This document shows, one piece after another, positions 32,185 to 42,200 of a DNA stretch of 64,000 nucleotides. Position 1 is the first letter of the stretch, and each line of letters begins with the position of its first letter. Made by a program: the position numbers and the translations under genes. The notes below the pieces were generated by a model. That model was given only the letters and a program-made list of their open reading frames with translations, ran no database searches and was not told where the DNA came from. The stretch lies in contig NW_017803257.1 of assembly GCF_001625305.1 (NCBI RefSeq), forward strand, positions 37,274 through 101,273, in the 5' to 3' direction. The stretch is from Branchiostoma belcheri. Taxonomy: Eukaryota; Chordata; Leptocardii; Amphioxiformes; Branchiostomatidae.

Positions 32185-32500
32185 TTTTGGCGACGTCTCA
32201 GGGAGTAGCGTAATGGTACAGTATTGTGTACAGTTTGCAAGAATTCTAGGAATGGTACAGGCATTTTGTCCACAGGAATGGAATGTCTCTGACCCACATC
32301 CATGCCAACATTCCTGGAAACCATTGGGAAGACCTCTCTGTCACGGATGGCCCTACTTTCTGTGACCCGGGGCTCGTTCACTTTACACTCATGATCAGGG
32401 GAGGAGTGCACCGTAATTGTGTAGACAGGTACCAAGTCTTCCTCAAAATCATGAAATGATGGCAGTGCCATCCAAACAATAACCCTAACAGCAACCATCG
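32185..32500. repeat. 'GGCGAYGTCTCAGGGA' repeat, copy 1
   Basis: About 315 bp matches 52304-52622 almost end to end ('atggtacagtattgtgt', 'tttgtccacaggaatggaat', 'ctactttctgtgaccc'). Both copies are non-coding on inspection. One lies between genes D and E, the other in FOXRED1 intron 6. Confidence 0.7.
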
Positions 32501-32671
32501 TCCACATGGCAATGTATGTTTTCATTCCTAGTCTTGTTGCTGATTTGGCTGATATGGCTTTGATTGTGAGTTTACTGTGAAGTATGAAAGCTTGTCAGCA
32601 GAATGCAAAACTGGTCCGGTTGGAGTTTAATTTCTTTTCAGGAAGTGTTTTAAAGAATAACTCAAGTTATC

Positions 32672-32760
32672 GGTGGCATATCAGGACTCGACCCCGGGAC
32701 CTCTTGGTTCCGAGTCGAGCACTCTGCCGCTACGCCACACGACCCCACTACGGGACTAGT
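32672..32760 (-). repeat. tRNA-derived SINE head fragment
   Basis: The minus strand reads GTCGTGTGGCGTAGCGGCAG … GGTCGAGTCCTGATATG. It is the same head as 24690-24740 and 35740-35820. Confidence 0.6.
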
Positions 32761-32941
32761 TCTTATCTGCACACAGCCTACAGCCCGACTCAGAACTGGC
32801 CTGGACGTGCGTCATGTTTGTTTCAAAATTATCAGACCCGGGAGGTTAGGACAACAACAGGCATCCGTGTGGACGGAAGGGGGGGGGGAGTGTGTGTTAG
32901 CTACCGCCGCAAAAATCAATGGATATGTCCTAATATACACC

Positions 32942-33340
32942 AATTTTGGGGTCGTGTGGCGCAGTAGGTAGCGCGTTCGGCTCACACCCAAAGGGTCGCG
33001 GGTTCGAACCCTGCCCATGTCACCGATCTTGTGCCATTGGGAAAGGCACTTAACACGACTGTCCTCACTTCACTCAGGTGGAAATGAGTACCTGGCTTCG
33101 GTTAGGGAGGTCGGATAGGACGTTAAATGGAGGTCCCGTGTTTGGGGACAGCCACACATCACGCACGTTAAAGAACCCACCACAATTATCGAAAAGAGTA
33201 GGGGTCCTTCCTGATGTGAGTGGTTCAAACCTTACAGTCCGATCTTACGCAGTTTGTACATGTACATGTACGTACATGTATGTACGTACAGAAATGGTGT
33301 GTTACGCCTAAAGGCGGTTTACTGGTTATGCGAAACAAAC
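32942..33340 (+). mobile_element. tRNA-derived SINE, full-length candidate
   Basis: The head (GTCGTGTGGCGCAGTAGG, CAC anticodon loop, GGGTTCGAACCC) is followed by the core 'gatcttgtgccattgggaaa', 'cacttcactcaggtggaaat' and 'cgttaaagaacccacca'. The tail 'gtgtgttacgcctaaaggcgg' is the segment expanded at 26326-26585. Shared head and core but a different tail separate it from the SINEs at 24545 and 35308. Confidence 0.7.
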
Positions 33341-33393
33341 AAAGAATTTGAAGTAGAAGTAGTAGTAGTAGTAGACTGGTTTAATCATAATCA

Positions 33394-33600
33394 TCATCAT
33401 TCATTATCCAAAGAGGTGGAGCAGACAAAGTTTGATCTCCAGAACTGTTTGTCATTCATTTCTGAAATAAGTTCAAGGCCCTCCAAGCCTGTCTCGGTTT
33501 CTATAAGTTTCTTAAGTGTTGTGTTTGGCCCTCTCTTCGTGTCAAGGTTCCAAAGTAGAAGCCTACTGGCTGGTTCTTTGCTACCTCCAACCTGACCGGC
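33394..33600 (-). other. Unidentified coding-like tail on the minus strand
   Basis: One minus-strand frame from 33600 is open to a double stop at about 33400-33395 and reads …LLLWNLDTKRGPNTTLKKLI then ETETGLEGLELISEMNDKQF. It has no start and no clear splice acceptor, and sits next to an AGT microsatellite. A retroelement 3' end is the likeliest source; a host exon is not excluded. Confidence 0.25.
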
Positions 33601-33930
33601 AGGGCTTAGTCCTCGACACTAGATTAAAGGGTTGAAAATGCCCTCGCCAACTTTGACGTCGGATAGCGTCTGAACGGCTTGTGTTAGAACCACCAAACTT
33701 TAGAACCACCAAACTTAGCGACTTTCCTAAAATACCATCCATCCATCATATTTTAATATAATGTCCTTGGTTCTGGTTAATCATTACAACACTATATCGA
33801 TGCGTTACGAAGATTTGCTACCAATCCTACAAGAGTTCTGCCGACCAATAATGCCCTCTTGTTCATATATGAACATAATGTAAATGTATACATTTTGCCT
33901 GAAGCCAATTTAGTCTATCAGCGCTGCAAG

Positions 33931-35069
33931 ATGAAGACTGCCCTGCTGTTCCTGGCCTGTCTTGTGGCCATCAAGGCGAGTTCCTTTCGCTATTTCTTCA
34001 GCTGAAACTGTGCTGCTTTAATTTAGGTTTAGGTTTAGAAAAACTAAGGAAATCGCCGAGCTAGAGCAACAGAAAAATGCTAAACTGCCCCCCTTTGGAA
34101 GCATGCGGCCTTGAGTGAGTGAATGAGTGGATGAGTGAGTGAGTGAGTGAGTGAGTGAGTGAGTGAGTGAGTGAGTGAGTGAGTGTGTGAGTGCATGAGT
34201 GTGTGACTGAGCGAGTGTGTGAGTGAATGAGTGAGTGCGTGAGTATGTGAGTGAGTGTGTGAATGAGCGAGTGTGTGAGTGAATGATTGAGTGAGTGAGT
34301 GAGTGCGTGAGTACATGTGTGAGTGAGTGAGTGAATGAGTGTGTGTGTGTGTGTGTGTGTGAGTTAGTGAGTGAGTGAGTGAGAGTTAATGTCCGTTGTT
34401 CCCATGTTCCAGGCCCAGTTCTGGACGCCGCTGGCTCCATGTGACGGGAACCATCAGTGCCCGGGCGGAGAGGAGGGAGACAGTCACTGCTGCCGCACCG
34501 GCATTTTCGGCGTACCCGTCGTAAGTACTAACATCTACTTTTTTTTTAGAAATTTACTTCATGATTTACCACAAAACAAGGCTCATGGGAGCTACTCTAT
34601 GTTTTGGGTCATAGTACAGTTAGTGAGGACAGATGTTTATTGACCTTAGACTTGAAAAGTTTATGGTTATACCGATATGGGAAACGATCACGTGGTAGCT
34701 TATTCCATAGTGATGTTGCTCTAAGAAAGAAGCTTTCAGCGTGGAACTTCCTCCTAAGAGATGGTGAATGGAGGAAGAAAGGGTGATTTGCTTCAGTGGA
34801 AGTGGCAAGACTTGTCCTTGCTGAGAATGTTCGAAGTGGGGGCACTAGCAAGTGAGGTTCCGCTGAGCATTTACCGTGGAAATAGCGATAGAATTTCTTT
34901 GAACTATGATGTATTTCTCCTGTTTTTACAGTGTGAGATCGCGCCGCACCCCGGTTGGCCGTGTGACCCGGCCGGAGTGGGCAGCTGTCCGTGCTGGAAC
35001 GGTTACGAGTGCGTCTTCAAACCCAACTCCACTACGGAGGCGCTGTGTGTGCAGGCGAAAGAAGAGTGA
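33931..35069 (+). CDS. Gene E: secreted ten-cysteine protein, probable GC-AG intron
   Basis: Exons are 33931-33975 (MKTALLFLACLVAIK), 34413-34520 (AQFWTPLAPCDGNHQC…) and 34932-35069 (CEIAPHPGWPCDPAGVGSCP… ending AKEE, stop), giving 96 aa. Exon 1 ends at codon 15 like its paralogues, but the next bases are GCGAGT rather than GTAAGT, so intron 1 is probably a GC-AG intron. Cysteine spacing fits the family, with a longer loop before CC (C-x10-CC) and the CPC motif. A long GTGA tract sits just before the exon 2 acceptor, and a LINE fragment lies in intron 2. The poly(A) signal is at 35191. It is the first plus-strand gene, divergent from gene D. Confidence 0.8.
34110..34388. repeat. (GTGA)n tract upstream of gene E exon 2
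   Basis: About 280 bp of GTGA/GTGT variants end 24 bp before the exon 2 acceptor. In other genes of the cluster the same placement is accompanied by exon fragments; here no fragment is present. Confidence 0.85.
34609..34860 (-). pseudogene. LINE 3'-ORF fragment in gene E intron 2
   Basis: The minus strand reads …HPFFLHSPSLRRKFHAESFF then LRATSLWNKLPRDRF… ending at a stop near 34609. SFFxRxxxLWNxLP is a hallmark of the C-terminus of several non-LTR retrotransposon ORF2 proteins. A second copy is at 38540-38790. Confidence 0.6.
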
Positions 35070-35150
35070 GACCCAAGGATCCAGGACGTCCACAAACCCC
35101 ATGCAGACCTTAGGATCCAGGACGTACACAAACCCCATGCAGACCCCCAC
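35070..35150 (+). repeat. 39-bp duplicated 3' UTR unit of gene E
   Basis: Two units carry 'ggatccaggacgt' and 'cacaaaccccatgcagac' immediately after the stop. Confidence 0.7.
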
Positions 35151-35190
35151 TACCAGAAAATCGCCTAACTAGATAAACGAACGGTCTGAG

Positions 35191-35196
35191 AATAAA
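35191..35196 (+). terminator. Poly(A) signal of gene E
   Basis: AATAAA lies 122 bp after the gene E stop, in GAGAATAAACTGTCATG. Confidence 0.7.
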
Positions 35197-35307
35197 CTGT
35201 CATGTATAGCGAAATTGGATTGAGTGTTTGTTGTGTTAATAGTTAAATTATGATTAGATGCAAAGGCTCTGCAAAAACAAAGCTATTCCAAGCTTTGTTC
35301 AAAGCTA

Positions 35308-35490
35308 TTTCTTGTGCCCTTGGGAAAGGCACTTTACACGACTTTCCTCACTTCGCTCAGGTGAAAATGAGTATTGCCCTGTCATGTATTTGTGCCCTGT
35401 GTTGGTGGCGGCATTAATGTAAGTTGAAAAAACTTGAGTGTGCCGTCACCACGTCTTGTGATTACATGTTGGAATGAAAAAAAAGCTATT
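35308..35490 (+). mobile_element. 5'-truncated SINE (core plus tail)
   Basis: It starts inside the core 'cttgtgcccttgggaaaggc' and continues with 'cttcgctcaggtgaaaatga' and the tail 'gtcttgtgattacatgttgg', matching 24545-24680 in reverse. Confidence 0.65.
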
Positions 35491-35715
35491 CCAATCGATA
35501 AATAAGATGCGAAGAATCCTTCTTTGCTACTGTGAGACATCTAATTCATAAAAAAAGGAAACGGATAATTAAAGAATTTAAAGTTCTCTCCCAATAAATG
35601 TTTGACAATTTCATATGATCTCAAAGTTCATGGCCTTGAATTGTTACTAATTTTGAAGAACGACTACTTTTCTTGAAATGGCCTGATCAGTAGCCTATCT
35701 AAGTCGATTATAGGT

Positions 35716-35826
35716 AAAGTGCCTTTCCCAAGGGCACAACAGCGGTGACATGTCAGGACTCGAACCCGGGACCTCTTGGTTCCGATCGAGCACTCTGTCC
35801 ATACGCCACACGACCCCACCGAGCCT
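35716..35826 (-). repeat. SINE head and partial core
   Basis: The minus strand has GTCGTGTGGCGTATGG … GGGTTCGAGTCCTGACATG, then 'cgctgttgtgcccttgggaa'. Confidence 0.6.
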
Positions 35827-36054
35827 ACCTTTGGTTCTGGCATAGCCTCGAAAAACGCAGTACGACAACTAAATAATGGATCATATGTATCTCGTAAAAT
35901 TCATCGTATGTATTTAGTGAAATTCGTATGTTTCCTCGTAATGGATCGTATGAATTTGAAACGTGAAATTCGTATGAATTCCGAAAAATCAGTTTGGATT
36001 CTTTGGCACCCCTGTAGGTGCATATACGACAAAATCGCACGGCATACTAGACTG

Positions 36055-36248
36055 TAGCCTCCGTCGCAGGCTTATAGAACTGGGGATTTGGTGGTCTTCG
36101 GCTGTTTTCTGATTAGCCCAGTTTTAAAACGAGGGTAATTCAACCAGGCCGGCTATGTTGTCTATATGCAATCAGAAAATAGCACATAAACCCCCCAAAG
36201 ACCCTGAAGACCCCCCGCCCCCCGGTTTTTGGCATGCTATGGAGGCTA
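36055..36248. mobile_element. TAGCCTCC MITE with 9-bp target duplication
   Basis: The ends are TAGCCTCCGTCGCAGGC and GCATGCTATGGAGGCTA, 194 bp. The flanks ACTAGACTG (36046-36054) and ACTAGACCG (36249-36257) match at 8 of 9 positions. The interior includes 'ggtcttcggctgttttctg'. A 9-bp TSD points to a Mutator-like family. Confidence 0.75.
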
Positions 36249-36875
36249 ACTAGACCGCACCTTCACCTTAGTATAGGGCAAGGCACCAACAGGGACCAAC
36301 ATGTATCGACCAGTAGTTCTTTGAAGATAACACCCTTGTCACCCCACTATTTACAGTACCTTGTAACAACACGTTTCTTCCTGGCCTCGACGCTTCCGAA
36401 GAGGAAGGGTGTTTGTTGGTTCACCTGTCGGCTCTCACATGGCGTTTGGATAGTCCTGAGGCCACAGCAAGTAAATTGTATGACTGACATCCACTGCAGA
36501 CTCCACATCTAATGCGATAGTGTGAAAAAAACGGGCGGGCCAAAAAAAAGCAAGATTCCTACATTTTTATATTTTGCCATCATAAACCTTGTTAAACAAT
36601 AAATGATACCTATATTGTGCTAAGTTTACTGACAACTATCACAACATCCATTTGTCACTGAAACAACATAAAATAAAATTTTCAATCATTGTACAAATGA
36701 CATCTTTGCCTATTTTCGGCATGTCGACCACTGTCAGAGGGCAACGATTTTTTTTTTTCAAAATCAGGCGAAAAAAATACGCGCGCTGATGTCATCCATA
36801 AAAGTTACTTGCTGTGGTCTAACATCGGACGATATACGGGAAGGTCGCAACAGACGTAATACTTAGCGCAGACGC
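36249..36875. other. Unassigned, upstream of gene F
   Basis: AT-rich sequence lacks a recognisable exon. A TATA-like GATAAAAA is at 36876-36883, about 85 bp before the gene F ATG, matching the spacing of the other family promoters. Confidence 0.4.
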
Positions 36876-36963
36876 GATAAAAACAGCAGGTAACGTACGA
36901 GTGGAACCATTTCATTTTGTTTCTGTACGGAAAGTTTGACTGACGTGAGGCTAGATCGGCAGG

Positions 36964-38188
36964 ATGAAGGTTGCTCTGTTTTTCCTGGCGTTTGTGGTCG
37001 TGGCGAAGGTAGGTTTTACTGTTCCATAAGGCTACAAAATCAACAGCATATTATATTCCAATTCATTTCTAAACAGCAAACCACTTCTCGTTTCGCTAAG
37101 TTGTATCTACGCGTAGATCTTTCATGTTACAAGGATTGCCAACCTATTGTTCAGAAGTCAATATTCTTTCTGATGATAGCCAAGGATTGAGGTGTTCAAA
37201 AACTCATCACTAGATAGCTTTGAACTAAGTTTAGAGATAATTACATGTTCAAAGGCTAAGTGTAACAAGTTGTCCAGTCTAACATAGTTGCCGCCGCGCC
37301 GCATGTCTGCGAAGCTGGTGTGTTACGCCGAAGGACGATCATACCGGCTATATAGACGCAGATACAGAAGTTTGCCGTGTGTGTTGCAGGGTCAGGTGTG
37401 GAACCCGCTGGCGATCTGCACGTCCGACGCCTCCTGTCCGGACCAGAACCGGTACTGCTGCCGCTCCAACACCGTCTTCCTCGGACTGCCTGTGGTAAGT
37501 ATTACATGTAGCTTCGCCAAGAAGGTTATGTTCTCAGTAGCGTTTGTCCGTTTGTTTGTTTGTGAACAGCGTAACTCCAAAAGGTTGATGACAATAAGCA
37601 TTGAAACTTGGTAGGTGGGTAGGTTTTTCAAAGACCTAGAAATGATTATATTTTGGACCCCCTGGTGGCTTTCGTTGGTACTGCAGCAGATAGAACTTCC
37701 GGTTTTGATACCTCATGATCTGGACATGCTAGTGTTTCTTCCTTACGTACCCTTTACAAATAGTTTGGTTGGAGATAGCTGAAGAGCCTAATCTTAGGTA
37801 AATATGTACTGGCATCATCCGAAGTAAACATACAAGAAATGCGATGACAAAGACTGATTGTTGGTTGGATGTCTAACTTTGCAAAAATGCAAAATTATCA
37901 ACTAAAAAAATAAAGGGGACCAATGAAATCTTTGAATTCGTCGTTATGTGTGAGCATCTCATTTTTTGACAATGTGAGATGAGGTGGCTCCAACACTGTT
38001 TGTTTATCTTGCTGACAGTAATACCTATCACTTGTTTTCCCCAGTGTGAGATGCGCCCCCATCTTGGCTGGCCCTGTGACGCCACTCTGCAGACGAGCTG
38101 TGAGTGTGTGCAGATGACCGTCTGTTACAAGGGAGTCTGCGTACTGGAGACAGAAGTGCCGGAGGGATCTGGAGTGGAGGGGCTCTAA
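36964..38188 (+). CDS. Gene F: secreted ten-cysteine protein
   Basis: Exons are 36964-37008 (MKVALFFLAFVVVAK), 37390-37494 (35 codons, GQVWNPLAICTSDASC…VFLGLPV) and 38045-38188 (CEMRPHLGWPCDATLQTSCE… ending EGSGVEGL, stop). Phase-0 GT-AG introns give 97 aa. Spacing is C-x5-C-x6-CC-x11-C-x9-C-x7-C-x-C-x5-C-x4-C, so the last loop is shorter than in A-E. The C-terminal tail is acidic. Together with gene G it forms a separate subfamily (GQVWNPL, CEC). The SINE-tail motif (GTGTGTTACGCCGAAGG) lies 70 bp before the exon 2 acceptor. Confidence 0.8.
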
Positions 38189-38234
38189 ACTGGCAAACTC
38201 ACGCACAAATGCGCCTACACAGACCTGGTTTTAG

Positions 38235-38240
38235 ATTAAA
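38235..38240 (+). terminator. Poly(A) signal of gene F
   Basis: ATTAAA lies 47 bp after the stop, followed by 'tgcattgaatctgtactttg', which is shared with gene G's 3' UTR. Confidence 0.5.
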
Positions 38241-38296
38241 TGCATTGAATCTGTACTTTGCAGCTGTTGTCATTGTACTATCACATACATATTGAC

Positions 38297-38391
38297 TAGC
38301 CTGGGTGCCATTCTCCGTATAGTGTTCGCCCGCTCCCTAATGTAGCTGGCTACTCCGTGGTAGAAAGCTACGGAGGATGGCACCCAGGCTA
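38297..38391. mobile_element. Snapback MITE, TAGCCTGG termini
   Basis: A 95-bp near-perfect hairpin runs from TAGCCTGGGTGCCATTCTCC to 'ggatggcacccaggcta'. The flanks CATATTGAC and CATACTGAC match at 8 of 9. It is inserted in the 3' flank of gene F. Confidence 0.75.
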
Positions 38392-38539
38392 CATACTGAC
38401 CACGAATATAAGGCAGGGGATATCGTAGATGATATTGCATTGAATCTGTACTTTGCAGTTGTAATTATTACTATCACAGAGTGGAACTTTCATTCACATA
38501 CATACAGTTTACTGACTAGTGATGACTGCGTGGTCAGAT

Positions 38540-38790
38540 ATTTGTTCACCCTTGATTTAAACCGTTGGAGGTTGTAATTAGCGGTGAAACATTCACGGGG
38601 AAGCTTGTTCCACAGTGAAGTGGTTCTGGGGAAGAAACTGTCAGCATGAAATTTTCTCTTGACTGATGGACTATTGAGGAAGAAAGGGTGATTTTCTGCT
38701 AAGCGTGGCTAAGCGTGTTCTTGCAGAGAATGTTCTGAGTGGGGGTACAAGGGAGTGAAGTTCAGCAGAGCATCTGCCGTGGAAATTGCA
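38540..38790 (-). pseudogene. LINE 3'-ORF fragment
   Basis: The nucleotide sequence parallels 34630-34860 ('ggaagaaagggtgatttt', 'cttgcagagaatgttctgag', 'catctgccgtggaaat'). It is the same truncated LINE 3' region with in-frame decay. Confidence 0.5.
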
Positions 38791-38819
38791 TTGAATCTGT
38801 ACTTTGTAGTTGTCATTAT

Positions 38820-39190
38820 TATATCGTCATATAGCCAGAAGACGTCGACCAATCAGAAGGCTCCATTTCAAAATCAAATAATTTGCTCTCAATCCAACTG
38901 ATGTCTCAAAGCAAGTTATACAGATCCTTGCGACCAGCACAAGATGCGATTATGATAGTTTTGTTAAAAAAATCGGTACCCTTTACTGCAACGCCACCTA
39001 TCCGTCCCAGCAGGCATTGCAGCAACTTCTAACCAATCAGCGCGAAGAACAAACAGCGTGTTGCCATGTTGACGTCCTGGCGAACTGTTCACATACATAA
39101 TGTCATCGTCTAAACATCTGGTGATTGAGAACTGTGAATTCGTATACGCATGTCTCAAGAGGAGAGAAGAAACTAGTAAGCGCTATTGTA
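38820..39190. repeat. Segment duplicated downstream of genes F and G
   Basis: 'catatagccagaagacgt', 'tcaaagcaagttatacagat' and 'gtcccagcaggcattgcagc' all recur at 47095-47710. The 3' flank of gene F was copied with the gene, supporting a segmental duplication that produced gene G. Confidence 0.7.
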
Positions 39191-39209
39191 AGCTCTAGAG
39201 TTAGATGAA

Positions 39210-39229
39210 NNNNNNNNNNNNNNNNNNNN
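39210..39229. other. Assembly gap (20 N)
   Basis: Twenty consecutive N. The gap ends two bases before the CTAGGCGATCGGTGC terminus of the foldback element, so the left edge of that element and its target duplication cannot be read. Confidence 0.99.
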
Positions 39230-42200
39230 GCCTAGGCGATCGGTGCGAAAATTGCTCAAATGGTGATAAAAGCATGAAACTTGGCACAAATGTTCTACAC
39301 GACACTAGAAACAATTTCAGGGGTGGAGCCATCGCGAACTGTCCTTTGCCTAGCAACGGTTGCTAGGCAACCTGCTTTTCCAAGAAAACGATGTATTAGG
39401 AAGCTAGTACCTGCTAATTGTTCCTGAAAACCAATTATAATGTGAAAAAAATGAGGTGTATTACTGTATCTGACATCACTTTTTATATCAAAATAAATTT
39501 TGAGCCGTTGTAAAGCACAATGTGCTTCGAAAAGCTGATAATTTTTGGAATTTTTAATAGAAAAGTGTAGAAATTAAATTTTATAATCATGTATATTTTC
39601 CCGTTACCTATGGGGCCTTGAAATATATATTTGATTGATACAGCTGAACATTCTCTGAATGGTAAACTTTAAATTTCAAAAATCCATCAGTTCTATCAGG
39701 AGATATAAGTGTTTGAAGATTAACACATCCACAGACTTAAAATCAGTAGATTGGTTGCTATGGCCGTTGCTAGGGACGGCTTGGGCTGTGGTCTGCACGG
39801 GAATAGATGCTAAAATTTTATTTTTCTGCCAGCTTTTGCATTTTTTGTGTGTACAGAAATGCAGGTAAGAGATGCCTGGTGTCTGCATATAAAAATGACG
39901 CAATATTTCTCTCTTAACAAGAGGATTTTTACAAAAACTTTAGAAGCGCTGTAAGGTTGTTGGTAAGAACGCGTTTGGCGTACTCACAACACGTTGTACT
40001 TGTAGTCCATGGGCCAGGAGATATCGGTACCACCTGGGGTGGCAAATTCTCATCATGGTTTTTGAAAAGAAGGGTGTCTGTGGAATATTTTTTGATATGA
40101 TAGCCGTTGCACATTGGTAGCTTTGACCTTGCTATCTGACCTTGAACTTTGACCTCATATGAACCGCTTCCTTTTGCACTTATAATGCAAAGGGGAGCGT
40201 CAAATAATCAAATACGGATTATTTTTCAGTGTAACTCATGGAATGAATAAAACAGGAACCAAGGATTAACAAAATGTTAATTTTGTTTCGATATGTCATG
40301 TTCGATTCGTTATGAGCTTTCGAAATTCGAATTTTTGGTAAAAATTGGTAAAAAATAGAATGTTTACTTTTGAAAACCTGTAAAATATTCGGATTACATA
40401 TTTGAGCCTGCTGCATGCATTCATCTGACTTTTTGTATCATTTCCTACATTTCAAGCTTTAAATCATAAAAATCCGTCTATTCTATCCGGAGATATGAGT
40501 GTCTAAAAGTTCTATTCTTAAAGGCCTTCTGTGGGGAAAACCGTTGCTAGGGCCGTTGCTAAGGAGGCACTTGGCTGCTTTCCCAGCAAAATGGAGTGCA
40601 CACTATATGGAAAACTTGAAGAAAACTCCTAATCGAGGAAAATTATTAATTTAAAGGGCCTTGGAAATCTATATTATGTTTCTATGGTAACCGTTGCTAG
40701 GGAAAATATACCTCCCTAGCAACGCAGGAGATAGTACTTTTAAATGGTTTCATAAATGGCAATAGAGGGAGACTTGTGGGGAAATGTCTATTTCCTGACC
40801 ATTTTGAGTGAAGTATCTTAATGTATGCATGGAGGAATCTCATTTTGTCTCCAGTTTTGTGGCATTTGGAGCTATTTTTAACTAAAAATGTAGATTTTTA
40901 CCTCCATGAAAAATGGAGGTATTGTTTTTGGCGTGTCTGTCTGTATGTCTGTGTGTGTGTCTGTGTGTGTTTTCGCAATTTTGTGGTCAGCATAACTTCA
41001 TAAAACCTTTATGGATTGTGATGATATTTGGTATGTTGGTAAGTCTAGGAAAGACAAAGGGCAAGGTCAAATATGGGCCTCCTGGTGGATGACCTTGGTA
41101 CTGCAGCAGAATTTCCGTTTTTTGTATCTTTTGTCCTGGACATGCTATGGTCTTGATTTTTGAGTGGTGGATAGCTTTACCTGCCAGTAGTAAGTGGTGT
41201 GGGTTTGGTCCACCTAACAGCTTGTTCTGGAACTGCAAGGGGGTTTCTGGCGAAACCTTTCAGAGCCGATAAATTCACAAAGGAACAATGTATTTTCTTG
41301 ATTTTTGGTATGTGGGTAGCTTAGGCAGAGATCTACATTATTGGATGCAAATTATACAAATAATGACTTCATTTGCATAATTAATGAGGAAATTGTGTAA
41401 TTCCAGTGTTTTACATCATGGGTATTTATGTTTACCGAAGGAAAACATATTGTTTTTACTCAATTTCCTCTTCTCCAAACACTAACCTCTGACCTGGCCA
41501 ATGACATGATTTGTTGATGTCTGTCACCATGGTGACTGGTGTGGGGTTACATAATGTTGCAAACTTCATGGTCTGCTCTGCTCCTGTCACCATATACTCG
41601 TAGTACATGTATGTGAATATGTTTGAGTAAAAATTAACAGGGCAGACCATGTCCGAAGGTAAACATGATGCATTTGCTTTGCAAATGTTACTTCTCTAGT
41701 TGATACATGTAATGTTTATAATCTATGGCAGGAGGAATATCACCAGATACCAATTATGCAAATACGGACCTAATTTGCATAATTTATCTCAAAATTCTAT
41801 GACTCTTTAGTGGTAAATGATGGGAATTTCATACTTGGAACATGTGTAAGTTAATAAAAAGTTAACATCACGATGCATTTATTATGTTTATGTAGAGGTC
41901 ATTTGCATAATTTAAGAATAAATTTACATGTCAAGCCCGTATTTCATGGAGGTATGAGATCTCGGAACTCTTGTTGGCTCCTGTTACATGACAGTTAAAG
42001 AAATTTTCCCGAGATTCGGTACAAACATGTAATTTAATAACTGCCACGGCAGCCAAGTATTGAATGCTGATTACTTCGTTGTTCTGAATACAAAATGGAA
42101 TTTTTTGTTATTTCTGCCCAAAAATGTACATTTCTGGCTCATGCGTGATAATGTCTGTTGCAACAATGCTGAAATTTACCATCAGCAGGTGACATATTCA

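Noticed and set aside
34018..34440. 140-residue minus-strand ORF rich in His, Ser, Leu and Thr
   Set aside because: Antisense of the GTGA tract and of gene E exon 2.
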